From contig JAHFTQ010000007.1 in assembly GCA_023265455.1 (NCBI GenBank), positions 1 to 64,000 on the forward strand: a DNA stretch of 64,000 nucleotides, in the 5' to 3' direction. This document shows positions 32,860-41,399 of this stretch, one piece after another; positions within the stretch are counted from its first letter, which is position 1; each line of letters opens with the position of its first letter. The position numbers were made by a program, and so were the translations under genes. The DNA comes from Parachlamydiales bacterium. GTDB taxonomy: Bacteria > Chlamydiota > Chlamydiia > Chlamydiales > Rhabdochlamydiaceae. The notes beneath the pieces are model-generated. The model made no database searches. It was not told the origin of the DNA and saw only the letters and a program-made list of their open reading frames with translations.

Positions 32860-33531
32860 CTAAACTCCTAGAAGTCCTGCAACTTGATGCAGGGGCTGAG
32901 GGATGATTTGCTGATAGACATACTGACGGGCTACCGGATAATAACCTAGTGTTCGCGTAAACAACTTATGTATGTACGCAACACGGGCACTTCCACTTGA
33001 GTGATAAATAGCAATGGATGTCAGGGGGATAAAGACAAAGTGGTGGAAACGCCAATCTAGGCGAGATCGATCATTAGGTATAAAGAATACATTAGCCATC
33101 CATGTCAATTCTAATAGGGCTTCTTTAGGTTCTTTAAAAAGTCGAATGATTGTAATACCAACCTGAGAGACGAGCATGATCTGAGGAGTAGAATTTTTAA
33201 GTTTTGCTAAGTAAGGGGATAATGATTTTAAAGTCTTAGAAGTAGACGGCGCAATAGCTCCCAACCAGGCTAGCAAGCCGAGTTCGATGACTAGTCGGTA
33301 TTTCATCGTCAGGCTAGGGTCTAAGGCTTTCATTAAACGGCTATGTAGTATAAGAAGCCCCATCCCGGTGCTAATTAGCGAAGCAGTAGCATTTGTGGAT
33401 TGTTGCAAGTGAAAATTTTTTTTAATCCAGTCTGCAGTATTGAAACTACTCGCCATCTCTTGCCAGGTCCACTGACCAGAGGTGATTTCATGAAAACCTC
33501 TTGAGAGCGGCTGGATTAGTGCTGTTGTCAT
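32860..33531 (-). CDS. Lineage-specific membrane protein, paralogue A
   Basis: 223 aa; paralogue of the following gene, beginning MTTALIQPLSRGFHEITSGQWTWQEM. Hydrophobic segments near residues 50-68, 85-97, 118-135 and around 150-180; HHFVFIPLTSIAIYHS is shared. No function can be assigned. It is divergent from fbaB with a 109-base gap holding both promoters. Confidence 0.65.
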   Translation of the reverse strand: MTTALIQPLSRGFHEITSGQWTWQEMASSFNTADWIKKNFHLQQSTNATASLISTGMGLLILHSRLMKALDPSLTMKYRLVIELGLLAWLGAIAPSTSKTLKSLSPYLAKLKNSTPQIMLVSQVGITIIRLFKEPKEALLELTWMANVFFIPNDRSRLDWRFHHFVFIPLTSIAIYHSSGSARVAYIHKLFTRTLGYYPVARQYVYQQIIPQPLHQVAGLLGV

Positions 33532-33640
33532 ATTTTTCCTTAAGTTAGGACAACCATTCTAGCAAAGGGAATATTTATTTCGCTAGTTGCAAAAAAGCGG
33601 GGAGCCGTTTAATCTAACGGGATTTTACCAAAGGACGGCT

Positions 33641-34696
33641 ATGTCGTATTCACACATTCAAAAACAGCTGGGCGCTAAGGCCCAAGACCTTCTATCCCAT
33701 GTCTGCAAAGGAATTCCCAAGAGTCGACTTCACATCCCAGGAGCCGATTGGGTAGATCGGATTTTTGGACCGTCTGATAGAAGTGTTCCGGTGCTAAGAA
33801 GCCTTCAGTCTCTTTTTAACCATGGAAGATTAGCAGATACGGGGTACCTCAGTATCTTGCCGGTCGATCAAGGGATCGAACACACCGCAGGGGCGTCATT
33901 TGCAGCTAATCCCGATTATTTTGATCCTGAAAATATCGTGAAGCTAGCCATTGAAGGGGGCACGAATGCGGTGGCCTCAACACTGGGGGTTTTGGGAATC
34001 GTCGCGCGTAAATACGCTCATAAAATACCCTTTATTCTTAAGTTTAATCACAATGAGCTCATGACTTATCCCAATAAGCACGATCAGATCATTTTTGGAT
34101 CGGTTAAGCAAGCGTGGAACATGGGGTGTGTCGCTGTGGGAGCAACGATTTATTTCGGGTCAGCTGAAAGCAATCGGCAGCTTATCGAGGTTAGTAAGTG
34201 TTTTGAAATGGCCCACGAGCTAGGGATGGCAACGATTTTGTGGTGTTATCTCCGCAATCCAGCTTTCAAGACAGCAGATAAGGATTATCATGATGCGGCA
34301 GATCTGACAGGCCAAGGCAACCATTTGGGAGCAACGATCAAAGCCGACATTGTGAAGCAGAAACTCCCACTTTGCAATGGAGGTTTTAAAGCTCTTAAGT
34401 TCGGTAAACAGACTGAAAAAATGTACGGGGCGCTCTGTGCAGATCATCCAATTGACTACGTCAGGTGGCAAGTTGCCAATGACTACATGGGTCGCATCGG
34501 GTTAATCAATTCTGGGGGGCCGTCTGGAGACAACGATCTTGCCGACGCCATTGAGACAGCGGTCTTGAATAAGCGAGGAGGCGGCATGGGTCTGATTTCA
34601 GGCCGTAAAGCTTTCCAAAAGCCGCTTAAAGAAGGTGTTGAGTTGCTACATGCCATTCAAGATGTCTACCTTTGCAAAGACGTCACTGTCGCTTAA
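33641..34696 (+). CDS. fbaB: Fructose-bisphosphate aldolase class I (FbaB/DhnA type)
   Basis: 351 aa from the ATG at 33641, with AAAGGA eight bases upstream (an earlier ATG-less extension is excluded). Cleaves fructose 1,6-bisphosphate through a Schiff-base lysine. DhnA-family blocks: [53 protein letters not shown] and [18 protein letters not shown], then [16 protein letters not shown]. Chlamydiae carry this archaeal-type class I enzyme. The 3' end overlaps menH by 25 bases. Confidence 0.95.
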   Translation: MSYSHIQKQLGAKAQDLLSHVCKGIPKSRLHIPGADWVDRIFGPSDRSVPVLRSLQSLFNHGRLADTGYLSILPVDQGIEHTAGASFAANPDYFDPENIVKLAIEGGTNAVASTLGVLGIVARKYAHKIPFILKFNHNELMTYPNKHDQIIFGSVKQAWNMGCVAVGATIYFGSAESNRQLIEVSKCFEMAHELGMATILWCYLRNPAFKTADKDYHDAADLTGQGNHLGATIKADIVKQKLPLCNGGFKALKFGKQTEKMYGALCADHPIDYVRWQVANDYMGRIGLINSGGPSGDNDLADAIETAVLNKRGGGMGLISGRKAFQKPLKEGVELLHAIQDVYLCKDVTVA

Positions 34697-35298
34697 GTCT
34701 ACTGCACGGATTTTTAGGCAGTCCTGACGATTGGGAAGGGGTCATTAGTCACCTTCCTGAGTTCGAGTGTCAGGCGCTTGCTTATCCATTTAAAATTCCT
34801 GAAGATACGGTTGTCGTGGGGTATTCCATGGGTGGGAGAATCGCGCTAAAATCAGCACAGCCTAAAATTCTTCTATCGGCGCATCCGGGGCTTAAAAGCC
34901 CTGAGGAAAAAGAGCGGCGTTGGAAAGAAGACCAATGCTTAGTCGCAAAGCTTCGTAGCGAGCCGTTTGAGAAGGTTTTAAGAGAGTGGTACGATCAACC
35001 GCTCTTCAGTACGTTGAAGGCTTTACCGCAGTTTGAAGAGATTTTTGCGCGCCGCTGCAAGCAAAATCCCATAGAGTTGGCAGAGATTCTCACTAAAGAG
35101 AGTTTGGCTCATCAGACTTTTTCACCTGTGGAAAATGCGGTGTTTCTTCATGGTCAATTCGATTGTAAATATGCACATCTCTATCGTGATTTGGGACTTA
35201 ATTCTTTGGAAATTCCGGGAGTGGGCCATGCAGCTCACTTAGAAAATCCCAAAGTGTGTGCTCACATGATTAGCGAAGCAGTTTTAAGGCTTGCTTGA
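34672..35298 (+). CDS. menH: SHCHC synthase MenH (alpha/beta hydrolase)
   Basis: 208 aa, short. Performs the pyruvate-eliminating step between MenD and Men[15 protein letters not shown] at the N-terminus, the nucleophile elbow [31 protein letters not shown] and the final [11 protein letters not shown] (catalytic His) are MenH features. No ATG is available; the TTG at 34672, inside the fbaB end, is the likely start and implies coupling to fbaB. Supplies the missing step of the men cluster at 0-9.7 kb. Overlaps the convergent gene by 29 bases. Confidence 0.85.
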   Translation: MQRRHCRLSLLHGFLGSPDDWEGVISHLPEFECQALAYPFKIPEDTVVVGYSMGGRIALKSAQPKILLSAHPGLKSPEEKERRWKEDQCLVAKLRSEPFEKVLREWYDQPLFSTLKALPQFEEIFARRCKQNPIELAEILTKESLAHQTFSPVENAVFLHGQFDCKYAHLYRDLGLNSLEIPGVGHAAHLENPKVCAHMISEAVLRLA

Positions 35299-38200
35299 GA
35301 GGGGCTTCATCAAGAGTCAGTTTCTTTTTCTTAGGCTCAGCAGAAGATGTTTTTTTGCTTTTCTGAGGAGGGGAAGATTCCCAGGGGAAGGGGTGTTTGG
35401 GGGCGGGGGCTTTGGCACTACCGTCAGGGAGAGGAAGGGCTTTATTGACAAACTTACCTAGAAGAGCACCCGCTTTTCCTCCTGCAAGAGAGCCCGCCAG
35501 TGATTTTTGTTGCCAAAGGAGAAGGGTGGTGACCTTGCTGGTGGCTTTGGAAGTATCTATTTTGACGTCGTCGAGAGGCCCTTCCATGGGGATCTGTAGA
35601 ACATAGCTGGAGGGGAGGTCTTCGATGCCAAAAGCCTTTTTCAAGCAGCTTGCAGTGAGGCCTAAGGTCATATCGACCCAGCGAGAGATGAAATTGACAT
35701 TTCCCCAAGTGCAAATTTGGTAGCTATTGGCAAGTAAGATTTCCGTCCGTTCGCAGTCCATGATGCCTTGATTCAGATGGAAGTCCAAAGGCGCAAACCA
35801 CAGCTCTAAGTCTTGATTTTTAGAGTATTGACTCTGTTTGAGAAGGCCTAAAGTGGTGTTGAGGTTCCCTTCGTTATGGCAAGTGATTTTTCCCAGCTCT
35901 AGACGTCCAGAGGGGATGGTCATGTTGGCGGGATTAAAGGGATTGAGCGGATAGGAAAACCCTTGAGGAGGGATCTCAAGTGTCAGGGGGGCATTGGAGG
36001 AAAATGACGATTTAAAAATCGCTTGGCTAGCTTCTTTGGTTAAAGACATCTGTAAATGAAACGTGTCATTGAGAGTTAAAACCCCTGCGGTGACAGTTCC
36101 CTTCAGCGAAGAGCGCATTTGGGGAGTGTTGAGTTCAAGCTCTAAAGGACCGTTCCAATCTGTGAGAGAAGCCGAGGCCGTTAGGTTCATCTGGGGTCCT
36201 AAGAGTGCAGAAAATGAGAGTGTGGTTTGGCCCAGGGCGTGAGCGACAATATCGAGGGCTTCTGTGGGAAATTGATCAATTTGGGTTTTGAGCTGAGTCG
36301 ATCCTGAAGCTAGATCAAAGTTGCCATTGACGGTGGCTGAACCATTAGCTGCTTGGGCAATCAGTTGAAAAACTAGCGGACCTTGGGGGGAGGTATGTTC
36401 AGCAGAGATTTTGATCTGGTTGAGCTGAGTCCCTGAAAAGGCGAGCGTGTCAATGGCCAGTTGGGATTGATAGGTGGTCTGAGATAATTGATGATACGGG
36501 ATGAGAAGTGTAGGGAGTGTCATATTGATCACGGCTGGTTTGGAGAGCGTGAGTGGGGTTGGAGTCGTATTCATCCAGTGGTCTAAGGCAGTGTAGCCTT
36601 CAGGGGTGAGTGTCCAAGTGAGACGGGTGGGCTTTGTAGTTGTGAGTGTGGAATTGAGGTCGAGAAGAAAAGCTTCTAAAGTGAGGTTTTGAGAAGAGAT
36701 TTTCAGGGCCACTTGGTTTTTTTGTTGATGAGAAGAGAGATCAGCCGTCGCATCAAGAAAGGGACCGACTAGGGCTTCCAGGGGAGGTGGATTTTTGAAA
36801 AACAGGTTAGCCAGCGTGGTGGGGATGTGGGACAAAGTCGCATGGGCGTCGATCTTTTCTGCTCCAACAAAGGTGCCGCTGGCTTGCAGGGTGCCTTGGT
36901 CGACAGCAGAGGAAAATTGAAACGTGCCTTGGCGGGTTTGAAGATTGCCTATCAAAGACAGCGTTGCAGCGTTAATGGAAATCCCTTGCAGATGGAAAGG
37001 ATCGGCATTGAATTTAGTGGTCACCTGCTGGGAGGTTGGATCATAGCTTCCGGTGGCTGTGGCTTTGAAGAGATCTCCTTGAATTTGCGCTGTGATGGCC
37101 GACAAGGTCTCGGCTGAGAAATTGATGTGGGTCGTGCCTTGCAGCAAAGCTTCACCGTTCAAAGTCAGCTGATGCCACGGATCGGGAAGATGAAGCGAAG
37201 AATTCAGTTGGAGCTCTGAGGAGTCGATCTTAAGAGTAAAATTGCGGCTTTTGAAGTTTTGAGTTGAAAGTAGAAGTGAAAAGGCAGGGATCTCATTTCC
37301 TAAGAGATGAGAGGCCTCTCCATGGAGTGTGGCTTGGAAAGCAAAGCTCTCTTTATCCTCAAGCGGCATAGAAAAGTTGTCGATTTTTACATCTGCATGA
37401 AACGGCCCCTCTAAGGTAAGAGAGGTGAGTTTTTGAAAGATAGCAGGAGGGACCTGAAATTGGATTGTCGCAGGAGCCGTGAGTGTGACTAGACCCCCTT
37501 CTGTTTTTGTCTCGATTTTTGCATTGAAGCTGGGAGAAGAGGCGTTGCAGTAAAATGCCAAAGTCTGAGGAAGATTGCAGAGGGTGAGTTTGATATCAAT
37601 GGCCTCTCCTATGGAAGTTAACAAGCTTCCTCGCAGGGCAGGTTGAGAAAAAAAAATCATTTGGTCAAGGCTGCGAATCGGAAAATTATGGAGTTCAGCT
37701 GCGAGGTCAATTTGAGACTGCTCGGGGACGTAGAGTAAAGAGAGATCAAAATTGCCTCCAATGGTGTCTTGCGAAGTTGTTCCTCTGCTGCTGAGCTTGA
37801 TTTGGGATTTGAGTAGGGAAGCTTCTAGATGAATATCTTTTAGATCGATGGGGGAGAATTCTTTGCCTACGAACTGGACTTCACCCTTGTCCAAGACAAT
37901 CTGGCCGTAGTAGGGCGTAACGAAGCTAGATTTTAGTGAACCTGCAGCAATCGTCGGAATAAAGCCAGCTTGGGACCGGGCGGGAGGTTGAGGAAGGGGT
38001 GGAGTAAAATCAGTGGAGATCACCGTTTTGGGGGCTATCAAATGCAGATCGCCTAGGTCGTGATAGAAGATAATCTGCCATAAGCTGGCAGTGGTTTGGG
38101 CAGAGTCGACTTGCAAGGCGATTTTTTTACTCGGATTAGACCAGGAGATGTTTTGAAGCTTTTGCCCCTTCCACCAACTCAGTTTTAAGTCATCTGCCTT

Positions 38201-38344
38201 TAGGATATTTCCTGTGATGGTGCGGTAGAGTTTGAAGAAAGCGGCTTTCCCAACATTTGTCGAGAGAAGATTAGGCGCAAAGATAAAGCAGAGGATAACG
38301 AGTAAAATCAGAAAACCAATCAGTCGGAAAAGTCCTTTAATCAT
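35270..38344 (-). CDS. AsmA-like large envelope protein
   Basis: 1024 aa. One N-terminal membrane anchor (MIKGLFRLIGFLILLVILCFIF), then about 900 residues of repeated beta-rich segments (SGTF..., LNGEALLQGTTHINF, INGNFDLASGSTQLK type), a C-terminal AsmA-like region with TSYVLQIPMEGPLDDVKID, and a basic tail. AsmA/TamB-like proteins bridge the periplasm and move lipids or assist outer-membrane assembly. The start overlaps the upstream NUDIX gene stop as ATGA; the end overlaps menH on the other strand. Confidence 0.72.
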   Translation of the reverse strand: MIKGLFRLIGFLILLVILCFIFAPNLLSTNVGKAAFFKLYRTITGNILKADDLKLSWWKGQKLQNISWSNPSKKIALQVDSAQTTASLWQIIFYHDLGDLHLIAPKTVISTDFTPPLPQPPARSQAGFIPTIAAGSLKSSFVTPYYGQIVLDKGEVQFVGKEFSPIDLKDIHLEASLLKSQIKLSSRGTTSQDTIGGNFDLSLLYVPEQSQIDLAAELHNFPIRSLDQMIFFSQPALRGSLLTSIGEAIDIKLTLCNLPQTLAFYCNASSPSFNAKIETKTEGGLVTLTAPATIQFQVPPAIFQKLTSLTLEGPFHADVKIDNFSMPLEDKESFAFQATLHGEASHLLGNEIPAFSLLLSTQNFKSRNFTLKIDSSELQLNSSLHLPDPWHQLTLNGEALLQGTTHINFSAETLSAITAQIQGDLFKATATGSYDPTSQQVTTKFNADPFHLQGISINAATLSLIGNLQTRQGTFQFSSAVDQGTLQASGTFVGAEKIDAHATLSHIPTTLANLFFKNPPPLEALVGPFLDATADLSSHQQKNQVALKISSQNLTLEAFLLDLNSTLTTTKPTRLTWTLTPEGYTALDHWMNTTPTPLTLSKPAVINMTLPTLLIPYHQLSQTTYQSQLAIDTLAFSGTQLNQIKISAEHTSPQGPLVFQLIAQAANGSATVNGNFDLASGSTQLKTQIDQFPTEALDIVAHALGQTTLSFSALLGPQMNLTASASLTDWNGPLELELNTPQMRSSLKGTVTAGVLTLNDTFHLQMSLTKEASQAIFKSSFSSNAPLTLEIPPQGFSYPLNPFNPANMTIPSGRLELGKITCHNEGNLNTTLGLLKQSQYSKNQDLELWFAPLDFHLNQGIMDCERTEILLANSYQICTWGNVNFISRWVDMTLGLTASCLKKAFGIEDLPSSYVLQIPMEGPLDDVKIDTSKATSKVTTLLLWQQKSLAGSLAGGKAGALLGKFVNKALPLPDGSAKAPAPKHPFPWESSPPQKSKKTSSAEPKKKKLTLDEAPLKQALKLLR

Positions 38345-38892
38345 TTAGCATACCTCAAAATGGCAATCGTTGTTTTAGCATCGCAGATTTCTCCTTGAGC
38401 GATCATGGCAAGAGCTTCTGGAATCGTGACCTTGCGGTGATCAATCCCTTCCGTATCATCGGCGTAAAGTCTACTTTCAGTCAGGTTTTTCGCAAGAAAA
38501 AGGTGGATATATTCTGAAATCATTCCTGGAGAAGTATAGTAGCCGCCCCAAGGTGTCAGTTCGCCTGCTTTGTAACCCGTCTCTTCTTGGAGCTCTCTTT
38601 GAGCGCAAGCCAAAGGATCTTCTCCCGGATCAATCATGCCTGCAGGAATCTCAAGAGTGATATGGCCAATGGCTCTTCGCCATTGCTCAATGAGAATTAA
38701 ATTTCCTTTAGAATCAATGGGGAGGATAGCAACAGCGCCTGGCATGACAGCGATTTCCCAGATTTTATGGGGATGGCCCACTCTTTTGATGGTGTCTTGA
38801 CGGACTTTAAGATAGTTGCCCTTGAAAGCCCACTGGCTCTCAATTTGGGCCTCTTCATCTTGGAGCTTTTGCATATCGGCGTTTCTTCCCAT
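38341..38892 (-). CDS. nudF: NUDIX hydrolase, ADP-ribose pyrophosphatase type
   Basis: 183 aa. The NUDIX box is GEDPLACAQRELQEETGY near residues 100-120, preceded by IEQWRRAIGHITLEIPAGMID, which is typical of ADP-sugar pyrophosphatases. Hydrolyses ADP-ribose or related nucleoside diphosphate sugars. An internal ATG at 38874 with GGAAG upstream is an equally good start. Coupled to the AsmA-like gene. Confidence 0.85.
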   Translation of the reverse strand: MGRNADMQKLQDEEAQIESQWAFKGNYLKVRQDTIKRVGHPHKIWEIAVMPGAVAILPIDSKGNLILIEQWRRAIGHITLEIPAGMIDPGEDPLACAQRELQEETGYKAGELTPWGGYYTSPGMISEYIHLFLAKNLTESRLYADDTEGIDHRKVTIPEALAMIAQGEICDAKTTIAILRYAK

Positions 38893-38925
38893 ACCCGGGA
38901 ATTATTGCTGACAATGCATCCTGTG

Positions 38926-40128
38926 TCAAGAGTTGTCAGGACAAATGGTATTAAATTCTGCGAGTGCCTCTGCAGCAGTGATCCCTTCTTTGTCAGGATT
39001 TGGCTGCAGCATTTTTTTCATTAAATTCCAGATTTTATCTGAGTTTTCAAAAGAGTATGTTTTTGATAATTCATCAATATCACTCTTGATTTCCTGGTCT
39101 AGACCGGATTTACTTAGAGCGAGTTCGAAATCGGCTAGAACACTTCGTCGTTGCCAAAAGGTCGTTAGAGAAGGAAGAGGTGCTTCCTTTTTGATGAATT
39201 CTGCTTTCAAAATGCAGGCCAGGATAATCCCCATGGACCAAACATCCATTTTTTGGCCATATTTGAGAAAAAACTTTCGCTGATCGGCCGTTTCTAGAGA
39301 ATTACCCAGCCTTTTTATGCTAGCTTCCTCAGGAAATCTAAACGCAAGGTTTCCTCCTCCTGCGAATTTACAACAGGCATGATTGAAATCTATTATGACT
39401 GCCTCCCATCCTGCCAAGTTCGTTGATGCACGTACAAGAATATTGCCAGGGTGAAGATCATCGTGAAAGACTCTTCCATGATGGTTTATCAAGTCAATAG
39501 AGTGAAGATTTGCTAGACCAGAAAGGAGGTCTCTAATAAGGGAACATTTGATTTTTTCATTCTTGCGGGCATCGATGTTAAAGAAATTTGCGAGAGTGTC
39601 TGGATAAAGGGGTTCCAGAAATCGGTAATTGGGTACCCTGCCCCATACAGAAAATATCGAAACAATTCCCTGCAAAGGGTGTTCTTTTAAATAGAAGATA
39701 ATACTGTATTCTGTCTCGTTTAATATATTTTTCTTAACGTAGGGTCTATTATTAACTAGGTCGTAACATAATCTGGCATTTGTGAAGTGCCCTTTTCCAA
39801 CGACTTTTTTAGTTATCAAAATTACATGGTTAATAGCACCATTTTCTGAGAGAATTCTTAAATTCAAAGGCAAATGCAAAATCTTATGAATGCCACCTTC
39901 AAGTTTAATCACTAAAGAACGAGAATTTTTTGCCGTTTTATGAATACTCCAAGTTGTACCAGCGGTTTTCTGCGCTTGGAAAAGCGCATTAAGAACGACC
40001 TCAAATATTTTTTTCTCAGTGGGAGTGATGACAAGTTCGGTCTCGTATTGATGAAGTGAGGCCAAAGTCTTATTTAAGACTTCATCTCCTTGAACCGATG
40101 TAGCTGACCTGATTTTTGAAATAGCCAT
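38926..40128 (-). CDS. Eukaryotic-type Ser/Thr protein kinase, divergent
   Basis: 400 aa. A helical N-terminus (1-100) precedes a kinase domain: VGKGHF (glycine loop, 110-115), YVKKNI (candidate lysine), HDDLHPGNILV (catalytic loop, 222-232, HRD changed to HDD), IIDFNHA (DFG changed to DFN, 247-249) and DVWSMGIILACIL. The catalytic Asp and Asn are kept. No transmembrane or PASTA part, so it is cytosolic or secreted, possibly an effector. Preceded upstream by a MITE and an acidic protein gene. Confidence 0.75.
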   Translation of the reverse strand: MAISKIRSATSVQGDEVLNKTLASLHQYETELVITPTEKKIFEVVLNALFQAQKTAGTTWSIHKTAKNSRSLVIKLEGGIHKILHLPLNLRILSENGAINHVILITKKVVGKGHFTNARLCYDLVNNRPYVKKNILNETEYSIIFYLKEHPLQGIVSIFSVWGRVPNYRFLEPLYPDTLANFFNIDARKNEKIKCSLIRDLLSGLANLHSIDLINHHGRVFHDDLHPGNILVRASTNLAGWEAVIIDFNHACCKFAGGGNLAFRFPEEASIKRLGNSLETADQRKFFLKYGQKMDVWSMGIILACILKAEFIKKEAPLPSLTTFWQRRSVLADFELALSKSGLDQEIKSDIDELSKTYSFENSDKIWNLMKKMLQPNPDKEGITAAEALAEFNTICPDNS

Positions 40129-40251
40129 GATCTTCCCCAGATTTAAGAAGCCCCATTTTACAACATCACTGGGGTATGCGGCAAGAGATCAGGGTGATTA
40201 AAAATTAAATTGAATCGTTAAAAAATAAATTTAGCCTAGAGCTTACGGAGT

Positions 40252-40469
40252 TTTGTACACGACAAAAATTTCTAGATGGGAAAACAGGATATGTAGGATC
40301 GCAAGCGGCAGGATGAGCAGGATGGAGAGAAAAGGATTATTCCCAAAAAATTTATCCTGCCTATCCTGCCGCTTGCGATCCTATATATCCTGTTTCTCTT
40401 TGATTTTCAAATAGATACACTGGAAATATTTCTTAGGAAAAATCTTGTCTATTTTTTGTCATGTACAAA
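40252..40469. mobile_element. MITE-like palindromic element, about 218 bp
   Basis: Outer inverted repeats TTTGTACACGACAAAAA (40252-40268) and its complement at 40452-40469 (one mismatch) enclose a strong inner hairpin with arms from about 40282-40321 and 40354-40395 (AACAGGATAT...GGATCGCAAGCGGCAGGAT). No ORF. It lies 9 bases downstream of the stop of the acidic-protein gene and between it and the kinase gene. Confidence 0.65.
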
Positions 40470-40478
40470 GGGCTTTGG

Positions 40479-41276
40479 TTAGATTTCTTCTTCTGAAGAA
40501 GGTTCATCGCAGGAAAGGTAATCTTCATCGGTTATATTGCCTATAAGAGACTTTTTCGTGTCTTCAGTCTTTTGGAAAACTTCAGGCCACAAAAAGCCAT
40601 TTTTTGAATATGAATTTGAAGTTTGAGTCGGTTCATCGTCATCGCTTGAATCGTCGATTATAAAAGGGGAGGTAACAGCCGGGGTGGTTGTAGACACACT
40701 ATCGTCTATATTAAGGAGCTCATCTTCATCTGTATCGTCATCATTGATTGTAGCAGCAGGGGTTGTAGCCGCTGGTGAAGGGGGAGTGTGGAGTGTAGGT
40801 CTTTTTTGGGGATTAGCCCCAAAGATCTGATTTGTAATAGGGAAGAGAGGCTTAATGAGTCTCTTTAATCTTTGTTGATCAATGGGAGCGTAGGAATCCA
40901 AGGTGACTTCGACGGTTTGTTTTTTTGAGCTGGAGTCAACGTAATCAATTTGTTTGAGTTGAAGGTTTTTATTTCTGCCAAAGAACCCGAGGAACCCTGA
41001 ATTTCCTATCTCGAACGTGAATGATATTTTTTTTAAGTCGGTTTTATCTGTGGGCTTGAGATTGTTGAAAAGCTCAGTACATCTTTGTGCAATCGTGTTT
41101 AAATCTCTATCAGCAGCGGTGGCAGTTCGCCACTCTTGTTGGCCATGGTCTCGGATGCGTAGGATAACCCGGTAGGACTTCCCATTAATTTGGACGGGAG
41201 CTAGCGCTGCAGGGATCGGGGCTGCACCCGGGTTCCGGAGCAGAACTCTCACATCTCTATTAGTAGAATCGACCAT
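40479..41276 (-). CDS. Hypothetical acidic-tailed protein (putative effector)
   Basis: 265 aa; family not recognised. The first 150 residues look like a compact domain (VQINGKSYRVILRIRDHGQQEW, KKISFTFEIGNSGFLGFFG). From about 155 the chain becomes a disordered Pro/Thr/Ser/Asp-rich linker (TTPAATINDDDTDEDELLNID, IDDSSDDDEPTQ) and ends in EEEI. Disordered acidic tails are common in secreted host-targeted proteins. No signal peptide is visible. Confidence 0.6.
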   Translation of the reverse strand: MVDSTNRDVRVLLRNPGAAPIPAALAPVQINGKSYRVILRIRDHGQQEWRTATAADRDLNTIAQRCTELFNNLKPTDKTDLKKISFTFEIGNSGFLGFFGRNKNLQLKQIDYVDSSSKKQTVEVTLDSYAPIDQQRLKRLIKPLFPITNQIFGANPQKRPTLHTPPSPAATTPAATINDDDTDEDELLNIDDSVSTTTPAVTSPFIIDDSSDDDEPTQTSNSYSKNGFLWPEVFQKTEDTKKSLIGNITDEDYLSCDEPSSEEEI

Positions 41277-41399
41277 AATTTTATCCTTTATTATTTGTTA
41301 GCTCAATTTTAACACAAATAGGGGTATAATTCAAAAGAATAATTGAATATTAACTGGCTAAAAATAAGGATGTTAGGTTAATTAGTGAGGGGTAAGGCG

